Assembly: GCA_022791055.1 (NCBI GenBank)
Contig: JAAVYI010000011.1
Coordinates: forward strand, 1-32,860
From: Clostridia bacterium
GTDB lineage: Bacteria > Bacillota > Clostridia > Christensenellales > Pumilibacteraceae
Reading direction: 5' to 3'
DNA: 32,860 nt
The notes beneath the pieces were generated by a model. That model searched no databases, was not told the DNA's origin, and worked only from the letters and a program-made list of their open reading frames with translations. Below are positions 1-7,194 of this stretch, piece after piece. The first letter of the stretch is position 1, and every line of letters begins with the position of its first letter. Both the position numbers and the translations under genes were made by a program.

Positions 1-126
1 ATAAAGAAAAACACCGTTTTTGAGCTCATATATATAAAGACAAGCGCACTCCGTAAACTCACTACTGTTACAAAAGCGGTAGTTTTGCGTAAGTCAAACA
101 CGGCATATAGAAAAAGCACAGTTTAA

Positions 127-195
127 GGCAACGGGCAAAAGAAAAAATCGGGGTTTCGCGGAAAGCCTGCGCGCGAACCCCGATTTTTCGTTGCC
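127..195. terminator. Long bidirectional terminator-like hairpin
   Basis: The arms at 143-160 and 170-188 (AAAAATCGGGGTTTCGCG and its complement) form a stem with A-rich and T-rich flanks. GGCAACG (127-133) with CGTTGCC (189-195) lengthens it after a short interruption. It could end a gene lying left of the window or work in both directions. I see no gene in bases 1-400. Confidence 0.7.
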
Positions 196-251
196 GTTCT
201 TGCTTTTTCGGCGGCTGTATCGGTCTACCTTAATTCAGTTTTGTTTCGGTG

Positions 252-310
252 GTGGCGGGTGCTTGTCCGCGCCGCATAGCGGCGCGCTTGTTTTATCAAG
301 CACCCGCCAC
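252..310. repeat. Nested perfect inverted repeat (hairpin within hairpin)
   Basis: GTGGCGGGTGCTTG (252-265) is an exact 14-bp inverse of 297-310. Inside it CGCGCCGC (268-275) pairs with GCGGCGCG (279-286) across an ATA loop. A second GCTTG (286-290) could compete with the outer arm for CAAGC (297-301), so two exclusive folds are possible. It lies just upstream of the promoter of the first AT-rich gene. Its function is not known. Confidence 0.6.
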
Positions 311-344
311 AGTGCCAAAAATAAAAAATGCCGTTGTAAAAGTA

Positions 345-373
345 TTGATTTTTGCATTGAAATATGGTATACT
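345..373 (+). promoter_or_regulatory. Sigma-A-type promoter for the 403 gene
   Basis: The -35 is TTGATT (345-350), the spacer is 17 bp, and the -10 is TATACT (368-373) preceded by an extended TGG. Transcription should start near 380, leaving about 23 nt of leader with a GAGG motif before ATG 403. Confidence 0.75.
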
Positions 374-402
374 TTCACATATAATCTACTTATGAGGTTA
401 CT

Positions 403-738
403 ATGGAACCTATTTTAATTATTGTCTTATGTGTCGTTGTCATAATAGCTTTATTTGTTGTAATGATAAAGCAATTAGTATCTGGAAATAAGTTCCGTGA
501 TGGAGCACAGCAAATAACAGTGGGTATGTCTATGCAAGATGTTGAATCAATTATGGGACAACCATCATATACGAAAACACATAATGATAAAAGCATAGAG
601 TATATTTATGAAAAAAGTGAATGGAAGGGGTTTGTTAGAGGCGGCACAAAAGTGCGCAGAATGGAGATAGTTTTCTCTCCTGATAAGAAAGTAATATCTG
701 TTGGTAAGAATTCAAACTGTGATATGAGTGGGTGGTAA
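403..738 (+). CDS. Small single-pass membrane protein with SmpA/OmlA (BamE)-like fold
   Basis: This 111-residue protein has an N-terminal hydrophobic helix (about residues 3-23), then a region starting GMSMQDVESIMGQP. That pattern (GMS-x-x-D-V-x-x-x-x-G-x-P) is typical of SmpA/OmlA-like domains, followed by aromatic and basic strands. In Gram-positives such domains occur in small secreted or anchored proteins of unknown role, so only the fold is suggested. The ATG at 403 follows GAGG (394-397) and a good promoter. Its stop lies 2 nt before the next gene, so the two are probably cotranscribed. Codon use is AT-rich, unlike the operon downstream, which suggests acquisition. The tail NCDMSGW is unusual but unassigned. 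Confidence 0.65.
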   Translation: MEPILIIVLCVVVIIALFVVMIKQLVSGNKFRDGAQQITVGMSMQDVESIMGQPSYTKTHNDKSIEYIYEKSEWKGFVRGGTKVRRMEIVFSPDKKVISVGKNSNCDMSGW

Positions 739-740
739 TT

Positions 741-1151
741 ATGAAGCGAATTAAAACGGTTTTTCTGTTTGTAAGTATTTTTTCGATGTTGTTTTGTTGC
801 TCTTGCGCACCTAATAACCCTAATGAGCTAACATATAAAGGCACTTATCATAATGAGTTTATGGGTAGATGCTATATTTATGCTACCGTATCATATAAAA
901 CTAATGCTAAATTAAAAGATAGGATAACATTCAAAGCAGACAATGCAAGTAAATCAATAAATGGAACTTTTTGCAATGTAAAACCTGATTGGCCTGAAAA
1001 AGCCAACAACCAAATAATTACTTTATCTATTACGGTAGATTTAGATTACAATTTTTTGCCACAAGTGGTACATTCAGGTGAATTCAGTTTTGAAGTGTAT
1101 TTTGATGGCGAAGTCATTAATACGGAAACCTTTTCTTTTAGCATAGAATAA
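741..1151 (+). CDS. Small hypothetical lipoprotein
   Basis: This is a 136-residue protein with a lipoprotein signal peptide: basic MKRIK, a hydrophobic core, then the lipobox-like LFCCSC, so Cys21 or Cys22 would be lipidated. The rest looks beta-rich with no catalytic motif. It could be an immunoglobulin-like or carbohydrate-sensing module, but I do not recognise the family. ATG 741 is chosen over a GTG at 732 because the signal peptide then starts cleanly and a GG-rich site (731-735) lies just upstream. It follows the 403 gene by 2 nt, and the pair is AT-rich. Two terminator hairpins follow. Confidence 0.6.
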   Translation: MKRIKTVFLFVSIFSMLFCCSCAPNNPNELTYKGTYHNEFMGRCYIYATVSYKTNAKLKDRITFKADNASKSINGTFCNVKPDWPEKANNQIITLSITVDLDYNFLPQVVHSGEFSFEVYFDGEVINTETFSFSIE

Positions 1152-1188
1152 ATTATTCGTTTTAGGTTACAACCGCTCCGCCAAGACG

Positions 1189-1226
1189 CACCCGGTCGAA
1201 CTTTTGTTTGATTGGGTGTTTTCTTT
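1189..1226 (+). terminator. Rho-independent terminator of the two-gene AT-rich unit
   Basis: CACCC GGTCGAAC (1189-1201) pairs with GTTTGATTGGGTG (1206-1218), including several G-T pairs, and is followed by a T-rich tract (1219-1226). Confidence 0.75.
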
Positions 1227-1233
1227 TGTAAAG

Positions 1234-1257
1234 CACGCCATATAACGGCGTGTTTTT
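1234..1257 (+). terminator. Second hairpin with T tract
   Basis: CACGCC (1234-1239) pairs with GGCGTG (1247-1252) across a loop of ATATAAC, followed by TTTTT. It resembles the inner hairpin at 268-286 in layout, so the island may be bracketed by related structures. Confidence 0.5.
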
Positions 1258-1344
1258 CGCTATATGGGGTTTTTGTTACCGTAGCGCTATCTTCTCCGAC
1301 GCAATAATATAACGGCTTGTAACGGATATAGAATAGTTTTCGGG

Positions 1345-1387
1345 TAAAGAAAAATCCCGACGGTCGGTGTCGGGATCGTCGGGATTT
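1345..1387 (-). terminator. Terminator of the surface protein/ABC/glycosidase operon
   Basis: On the minus strand AAATCCCGAC (1387-1378) pairs with GTCGGGATTT (1361-1352), followed by TTTTTCTTT. A second GTCGGGAT (1369-1376 on the plus strand) offers an alternative partner. It lies about 30 nt past the glycosidase stop. Confidence 0.75.
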
Positions 1388-1417
1388 GAGCGATTTGAAG
1401 CTATTGGGCTAGCTTCG

Positions 1418-2602
1418 TTATTGGGCCAGTTCGATCTCTGTTTTGAGCAGGTCGAGCGAACCTGCGCCGCCTGCCATTTGCTGATACGCAAACGCTGCCG
1501 GCTTGGGAGCGCCCGGCAATTCCTCTGCGTCGAGTACTTTGTAATTGTCGGGATTGGGATCGTTGAAAATGCCGTAACGGTTGTTGTTGTCGCGCAGGTT
1601 ATCGAACATGCCGTAGTAATGGATCGATTCGACGAATGGCAAGCGTTCGATCGTCGTTTGGTACACCGCTTGCAAATATTCGGCCGCTTTTTCGGGCGAT
1701 TGGTTATTGGTCCAGTTGCCCAACTCGGTAAAATACACCGTCTTGTGCTTGCCTTCGTAGCGGTAGGCAATGTTGTAAATATCCCAGTTGTCGGCAACAA
1801 AACTGTCGGCGTCGAATCCCGACGTGTACGGGTGCCACGCGAGCGCCTGGAAATAGTCGTCGGGGTTTGTGCTGCCCTCGCCGAAATTGCCCGACTTAAT
1901 ATTTTCGTACACGCCCTCGATAAAGGCTTCGGCGTTCCAGGTCACGCACCCGCCCATGATCGTGATCGCGTCGGGGTTGGCGCGGTGTACTCCCTTGCTG
2001 CCGTAGTAAAAGAGGTCTGTCGAAATATCGGTCATCTCGGACAGCGAGAACCCGCCGCCCTCGGTCGAGTGCATGAAGTCGATATTATTGGTTTCGTTGT
2101 CGATCTCCCACATGGTGATTTCGGGGAACGTCTTGGCCAGCGTGTACCACGCCTCTTCGTACAGCGCAAGATACCGCCAGTATTTGCTGCCCTCGGTCTT
2201 GTCGAACGGTACGCGCAGCGACGGATTGCCGGTATCGTTGAAACTTTTGTGCGACATACCGATCAACTGCATATCGTACTTGCCGATCTCGGCCAGAATT
2301 TGCTTCATTTGATCGACGTTCGCCTGTTTTAAGGTCATCTCCTCGTCCATGAACCAGTCGAAGTGCATCCAGTGCCGCAGGCTCTTGACGCCCAAATTGT
2401 TGAGTATCTGCAAGCCCTTGACATAATCGAAGTCCATTCGCTCGTAAATGATATAATCCATGCCGTAAATGTACTTTTGATCGGCGGTGTACGCCGTGTC
2501 CTCGACAGGCTCCTCGTCGTTATCGACGGCAGGGCCTTGGCAGCCGACGAAGCATAATACAAGCAATAGCGCCAGCAACAGAACTGTGATCTTTCTTTTC
2601 AT
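1418..2602 (-). CDS. Lipoprotein glycoside hydrolase-like protein, clan GH-A (GH5/GH39-like)
   Basis: This 394-residue protein has a lipoprotein signal peptide ending LCFVGC (Cys21), an acidic linker and a TIM-barrel-like body. WEIDNETNN places a candidate acid/base Glu170 after Asn169, the N-E pair typical of clan GH-A. YFTELGNW supplies a candidate nucleophile Glu293. RHWMHFD near residue 77 and AWHPYTSG near 255 also fit a barrel sugar site. The exact family and substrate cannot be read from sequence. It is the last gene of the minus-strand operon, 28 nt after the binding protein, with AAGGAG before the ATG. It would be anchored outside the membrane, trimming a glycan for the adjacent transporter. 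Confidence 0.7.
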   Translation of the reverse strand: MKRKITVLLLALLLVLCFVGCQGPAVDNDEEPVEDTAYTADQKYIYGMDYIIYERMDFDYVKGLQILNNLGVKSLRHWMHFDWFMDEEMTLKQANVDQMKQILAEIGKYDMQLIGMSHKSFNDTGNPSLRVPFDKTEGSKYWRYLALYEEAWYTLAKTFPEITMWEIDNETNNIDFMHSTEGGGFSLSEMTDISTDLFYYGSKGVHRANPDAITIMGGCVTWNAEAFIEGVYENIKSGNFGEGSTNPDDYFQALAWHPYTSGFDADSFVADNWDIYNIAYRYEGKHKTVYFTELGNWTNNQSPEKAAEYLQAVYQTTIERLPFVESIHYYGMFDNLRDNNNRYGIFNDPNPDNYKVLDAEELPGAPKPAAFAYQQMAGGAGSLDLLKTEIELAQ

Positions 2603-2630
2603 GATTTTTCTCCTTATCCGAATTTTTACG

Positions 2631-4316
2631 TTACTGCAACTTAGCCAGTATGCCCGCCTCGTCGGCCGCGGTCGCCAACATCAGTTTGATGTCGGCCATA
2701 CCGTTGGAATCACAGTCGGCCAGCACGGCATCCCAATCGGTCGTCAAATTTTTCTTTCCCGAAATAGCGTTGATCGCGTATGTTTTCATTTTATCCTGAA
2801 TAATCAACTGTTTGCGCATGACCACGGTGGGAATGTCGGTGAAGTTCAATAGGTTGGTGGAATGCTCGACACGCAGTTCGTCCTGAAGGTCCATCAAATC
2901 GGCATAGCGGCCGTCGTAAACGCGGTTGTCCCGATAGACGGAAAACGCGCCCGTTTGCTCGAAGTGTTCCCAGTCGATCGCCTTGCCGCCCAATACCGAA
3001 GCGAACCGATACCCGCCGCCGAGCACGGAATTGCCGTCGGCGTCGTTGATCTTGGTAAACGAGCCTTCCGGTTCCTTTTGCCGATTTTCGAAGTTGGGCA
3101 CGATACGTCTGTCGACCAATGTATAATGCACCCCTTCCAAACCGTAATTTTTGATCATACCGCCCTCGGGCGACAGCAGATAGTCGAACAGCCGCAAAAC
3201 AGCATCGGGGTTGGCGCACGTCTTGGTGATCGAAAAACCGCCCCACCAGCCGCCCCAGTCGGAGAACCCGCAAGCGCCTTCCTGCCCTAAATTCGCCGTA
3301 CCGACGGGCGGCGCGCCGCACGTCACTTTGCCGTAGCCGAACACTTCTTCGCACGGCTTGGCCACCCACAGGCAGGCCTCGCCGCCGTTGGTGATAACGA
3401 TCCCCGTCTCGCCTTCCTCGAACATCTTGCGTTCGGACGCCTCGTTGAGCGTATAGAACTGATCGTAAATGACGCCGTCGCTGTACAGCTTGTTGTACCA
3501 AGTCAAAAAGTTTTTGAACGCGGGGTCGGTATACATGAACGATACGTTTCCGTCCTTATCGATGTCCCAGTCGGCGGGTACGCCGAACGCATGATACAGC
3601 GGGCTGAGGCAGTGCGCTTCGTTCTGCGGCGCCATGGCGTACGTGTCTTTCTTGCCGCTTTTGTTGGGGTCGCCGTTGCGGAACTTGTAACAAACGTCCT
3701 CAAACTCTTCAAGCGTTGCCGGCGTGCGCGGGATCTTGTTCCCCGCTCCGTCCAGTATCGGCTCGCCGCTCGCGTCGACTTGGTAATAACCGACGTTGAC
3801 CAGCCAGTCGCCGCGATAATAGATCGCCCAGCCGCTGTTGTCGTCGGGCGCAGGGATGATGGTATGCGCGCCGTCGTATTTGATATTGCCGTATTTGTCG
3901 GAATAAATGACCTTGCTGAGATACGGGAACTCGTCCTCACGCCCCAGCAGCAACTCGTCGAGGTTGTAAAGGATGCCGGTGTTTTGATCGGCCCACTTAA
4001 AATACGCGCCGTCGGTGGCCGTCGGTACCGAGAAAAACACATCGGGCATGTTGCGTCCGGAGTTGAGCATCGGGCTTAACCTTGTGTAGTAGTCGGCGTT
4101 GTTGACCGCGCCCTCGATCCGGAGCGACGTGTGCGACTTCTCTTCGATGTGCTTCCATGCCGAATCTTTTTTGGCGCCTTCGAGATAGTTGCCGTTAATG
4201 ATGAACAGTTTTAAGATGTCTCGACCGTATTCGTCGACGGTCTCTTGCTTTTTGCATCCGACCGCGCCCAAACACAGAACCGCTATCAACAGCACGGCCA
4301 AAATTCTTTGCTTCAT
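2631..4316 (-). CDS. Extracellular solute-binding lipoprotein of a CUT1 ABC transporter (LplA-like)
   Basis: This 561-residue protein begins MKQRILAVLLIAVLCLGAVGC, a lipoprotein signal with the lipobox LGAVGC (Cys21). Its size fits the large LplA/YtcQ type of sugar-binding protein. Family-like features are a D-x-N-x-S-G-K-K-D calcium-loop-like stretch near residue 217, many aromatic residues expected of a sugar pocket, and NPDAVLRLFDYLLSPEGG in the C-terminal lobe. It sits between the nucleoside hydrolase and the glycosidase genes and shares their operon with two permeases, so it should deliver an oligosaccharide to them. The substrate is unknown. Confidence 0.9.
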   Translation of the reverse strand: MKQRILAVLLIAVLCLGAVGCKKQETVDEYGRDILKLFIINGNYLEGAKKDSAWKHIEEKSHTSLRIEGAVNNADYYTRLSPMLNSGRNMPDVFFSVPTATDGAYFKWADQNTGILYNLDELLLGREDEFPYLSKVIYSDKYGNIKYDGAHTIIPAPDDNSGWAIYYRGDWLVNVGYYQVDASGEPILDGAGNKIPRTPATLEEFEDVCYKFRNGDPNKSGKKDTYAMAPQNEAHCLSPLYHAFGVPADWDIDKDGNVSFMYTDPAFKNFLTWYNKLYSDGVIYDQFYTLNEASERKMFEEGETGIVITNGGEACLWVAKPCEEVFGYGKVTCGAPPVGTANLGQEGACGFSDWGGWWGGFSITKTCANPDAVLRLFDYLLSPEGGMIKNYGLEGVHYTLVDRRIVPNFENRQKEPEGSFTKINDADGNSVLGGGYRFASVLGGKAIDWEHFEQTGAFSVYRDNRVYDGRYADLMDLQDELRVEHSTNLLNFTDIPTVVMRKQLIIQDKMKTYAINAISGKKNLTTDWDAVLADCDSNGMADIKLMLATAADEAGILAKLQ

Positions 4317-4344
4317 ATATCTTTCTCCTTATAAAGTATCGTCG

Positions 4345-5271
4345 TTACACGCCGTATACGGCGCGGAAATAGGCCTCGAAAAATTCACGGTCGGCTACCG
4401 CCTTGCCCACCCGTATGCGCGGCAAATCGCGTTTGGCGCCGTCGTACATGTTACTACGGTCGAGATTGACGGTGATCCCCGTCAGCGGCTGCTCGCATAA
4501 CACTTCGACGGCCTGCGGCTCGAGCAGCACAAGCCCCGGCCGGACGGCGTTATACAGCGTCAGCGGGTCATGTAGACACGGTATGCCGCCGGTATACTTG
4601 TGCCAAAGCTGCGTCAATCGATTGAGATACGTCAACAATCGATCGTCGCCGTCGTATTCGATCATGCGCTTGAACTGCGAGCCGCACAGCCGCGTCGAGT
4701 CGGTCACGTCCAAACCGTAAGCCTCGACGTTGTCGCCCAACGAGAAAACCGTACGCGCGGCCGCCGCATCGCACAGGATATTCCATTCGGCCACAGTCCT
4801 GTAGAAAGCCCCGCCCATCAACGCGATCTTGCCCACGCCCGCCATCGCCGTGCGATCCGCCTCGATCGCCGCTGCGATGTTGGTCAACGGACCTATGGCG
4901 ACGATTGTCAGATCCTTGCCGTACTTGCGGGCGCACTCGACGATAAACCGTACCGCGCCTTCGCCGCCGTCGGTCGCCGCATCGTTGCGCGGCGCATACC
5001 GGTCTGCGTCGAGCGCGGGTTCGTACTGCGAAAATCCGCAATTACGAAATCCGTAATAGCCGCTCTTGCCCGCGTATATCGGCGCCGAAACGCCGACGCA
5101 TTCGAGCATTCGGGCGGCCAGACGCGCGCGCACGTCGGTTTGGGCAAATACGGTAGTAATGCCCGTAAGTTCGACTTCCGGCATACGTAACGCCAACGCC
5201 AGCGTCATAGCGTCGTCGATGTCGTCGCCGATGTCGGTATCGAGTAAAATCTTCACTTTTTTGTTTTGCAT
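4345..5271 (-). CDS. Nucleoside hydrolase (IU-NH family)
   Basis: This 308-residue protein carries the family signature DTDIGDDIDDAM at residues 11-22, the calcium- and ribose-binding aspartate cluster. EWNILCDAAA and LHDPLTL, near residues 162 and 237, are the other conserved active-site blocks. Family members cleave the N-glycosidic bond of nucleosides to give base plus ribose. There is no signal peptide, so it is cytoplasmic. It lies inside a glycan-uptake operon between the permeases and the binding protein (58- and 28-nt gaps), which suggests the imported substrate contains a nucleoside or a similar ribosyl/N-glycosidic bond. True substrate specificity is not visible. Confidence 0.88.
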   Translation of the reverse strand: MQNKKVKILLDTDIGDDIDDAMTLALALRMPEVELTGITTVFAQTDVRARLAARMLECVGVSAPIYAGKSGYYGFRNCGFSQYEPALDADRYAPRNDAATDGGEGAVRFIVECARKYGKDLTIVAIGPLTNIAAAIEADRTAMAGVGKIALMGGAFYRTVAEWNILCDAAAARTVFSLGDNVEAYGLDVTDSTRLCGSQFKRMIEYDGDDRLLTYLNRLTQLWHKYTGGIPCLHDPLTLYNAVRPGLVLLEPQAVEVLCEQPLTGITVNLDRSNMYDGAKRDLPRIRVGKAVADREFFEAYFRAVYGV

Positions 5272-5329
5272 AAACTGCCGTCCTTTATCGCATATCGTTG
5301 TCTTGTCTTTCTTGCCGCCCGATTCCGCA

Positions 5330-6244
5330 TCAGCCTTTGATCGAGCCGAGTATCACGCCTTTGACAAAGTATTTCTGTACAAAGGGATAGATGAGCACGA
5401 TGGGCAACGTGCCGACGACGATCGTCGCCATTTGCACGCTGGCCGCCATATTCTTGATCTCGATGTCACCGACGCCGCCGACCGAAGAGGAAGTCGTGTC
5501 GATGAGCATACGGCGCAGGTAGTTTTGGATCAGTTGCAGATCGGGGGAATTTGCCATGTAAAGAACGCCCGTCATCCAGTCGTTCCATTTGCCGACGCCG
5601 CACCACAGCGCCAACGTTGCCATAATGGGCAACGAGAGCGGCATGTAAATGCGGAAGAATATTTTGTAGTCGGACGCGCCGTCCAATTTGGCCGACTCTT
5701 CCAGATCGCGCGGAATGCCTTGTAAAAAATTTTTGGCGATGATGACGTCGAACGCCGACACCAGCCCGGGCAAAATGTAGACGAGCGGATTATCCATCAG
5801 GTTCAGATCCTGTATGAGCATGTAGAACGGGATCAAGCCGCCCGAAAACATCATGGTGATCAGCACGTATAATAAGAAGAACATGCGCCCCTTGAGCTGT
5901 TTTTTGGACAGCGGATAGGCCGTCAGCATACAAAAGAATACATGCGTAACAACCGACACGACAACGACGATGATGCTCCACAGAAACGACCACATTAGGC
6001 CATTGGTCTTGAATACGGCCAAGTACGCCGTCAAATTGTACGTGTATTTGGGTATGCCGGTGTCGGTGGGGATTACCGATTTGAGCGATTCTATGACAAC
6101 GTGCAAAAAGGGATACAGCGTACAAAACGCGATTAGCGTAAAGACGACGTATAAAACGACGTTGAATATGATCGTGCTCGGACGTTTACCGAATATGCGT
6201 TTACGGAACGCCGCCCATTTTCCGTCGCGGTACGATTCTACCAT
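5330..6244 (-). CDS. Carbohydrate ABC transporter permease (YtcP/LplC-type)
   Basis: This 304-residue membrane protein has about six hydrophobic segments and the inner-membrane EAA loop EESAKLDGASDYKIFFRIYMP, where the ATPase docks. It fits the second CUT1 permease partner. Its ATG overlaps the stop of the upstream permease by 7 nt, so the two are translationally coupled. No ATP-binding subunit is encoded in the window, so the complex probably borrows a shared MsmX-like ATPase, as this transporter type usually does in Bacillota. Confidence 0.92.
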   Translation of the reverse strand: MVESYRDGKWAAFRKRIFGKRPSTIIFNVVLYVVFTLIAFCTLYPFLHVVIESLKSVIPTDTGIPKYTYNLTAYLAVFKTNGLMWSFLWSIIVVVVSVVTHVFFCMLTAYPLSKKQLKGRMFFLLYVLITMMFSGGLIPFYMLIQDLNLMDNPLVYILPGLVSAFDVIIAKNFLQGIPRDLEESAKLDGASDYKIFFRIYMPLSLPIMATLALWCGVGKWNDWMTGVLYMANSPDLQLIQNYLRRMLIDTTSSSVGGVGDIEIKNMAASVQMATIVVGTLPIVLIYPFVQKYFVKGVILGSIKG

Positions 6245-7191
6245 ATGCCGCTGCCTCCCAGCCGTTTGACGATCTTATTGGCGATCAGCGTCAGCGCAAA
6301 GGCGATCGACGAGTTGAACAACCCCAGCGCCGTGCCCAGCGAGTAATCGCCGCCCACCACGCCGGTGCGGAATATGTACGTTTCCAAAATATCGGCTTTG
6401 TCGTACACTGTGCGGTTGTACATGTTGTACACCTGATCGAATCCGCCGTATACGATGCCCGAAATGGCGAAGATCAGATTGATGGTCACGGCCGGCAAAA
6501 TGCCCGGCAGCGTGATGTGCCACATGCGCCGCCAACGGTTCGCCCCGTCGACCTCGGCCGCCTCGTACAAACTGGGATCGATGCCGGTCAACGCAGCGAA
6601 GTAGATCACCGTGCCCCAGCCCGCAGTTTTCCAAATATCCGAAACGATCAACAGCCCCAAAAACAGATCGGCGTCTCCGAAAAATTCGATCGGGTGTCCG
6701 AACAGCTTGGCGAACAGGTTTTGCAAACTGCTGCCCGTGGCCGTCAAGTCGGTCAGAATGCCGGCGATGATGACCCAGGAAATGAAGTACGGCAAGTACG
6801 AGATCGACTGCACGACTTTCTTGTATCGCTCGCCCGTCATCTCGTTTAAAAACAGCGCCATAATGATGGGTACGGGAAACCCGAACAGCAACCGCAGTCC
6901 CGACAGCCGCAAGGTGTTTAAAAACGTCTTAAAAACATCGGGATTGGAAAACAGCTGTTTGAAATGCTTGAAGAGGTCGAGCCGCCCGTCGGTGGTCGCC
7001 CAAGGGCTGCCCCACACGCCGCCGGACTGGTTCCCGATGGCGATGCGGAAGTCCTTGAACGCCAGTTGTATGCCGAGCATCGGATAATAGCTGAACACCC
7101 CCAAACACACGACCATGGCGATCAACATCGTATATAGCTGCCAGTCGCGCTTGAGTTGTTTGGTTCTTACGCTTTTTTTGGGTTTTGCCAT
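6238..7191 (-). CDS. Sugar ABC transporter permease (LplB/YteP-type)
   Basis: This 317-residue protein has a basic cytoplasmic N terminus (MAKPKKSVRTKQLKRD), about six membrane helices and the EAA loop YEAAEVDGANRWRRMWHITLP near residue 220. It pairs with the downstream YtcP-type permease to form the membrane channel. Its start is 3 nt after the stop of the giant surface protein, and its ribosome-binding site lies inside that gene's last codons, so the surface protein and transporter are one unit. Confidence 0.92.
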   Translation of the reverse strand: MAKPKKSVRTKQLKRDWQLYTMLIAMVVCLGVFSYYPMLGIQLAFKDFRIAIGNQSGGVWGSPWATTDGRLDLFKHFKQLFSNPDVFKTFLNTLRLSGLRLLFGFPVPIIMALFLNEMTGERYKKVVQSISYLPYFISWVIIAGILTDLTATGSSLQNLFAKLFGHPIEFFGDADLFLGLLIVSDIWKTAGWGTVIYFAALTGIDPSLYEAAEVDGANRWRRMWHITLPGILPAVTINLIFAISGIVYGGFDQVYNMYNRTVYDKADILETYIFRTGVVGGDYSLGTALGLFNSSIAFALTLIANKIVKRLGGSGIW

Positions 7192-7194
7192 GCT

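Noticed and set aside
191..418. 75-codon plus-strand open frame before the first gene
   Set aside because: It spans the nested hairpin and the promoter and has no ribosome-binding site.
1367..2332. Long plus-strand open frame opposite the glycosidase gene
   Set aside because: It is antisense to a gene with a signal peptide, catalytic motifs and a ribosome-binding site; its product has shadow-like Arg/Val/Ala-rich composition.
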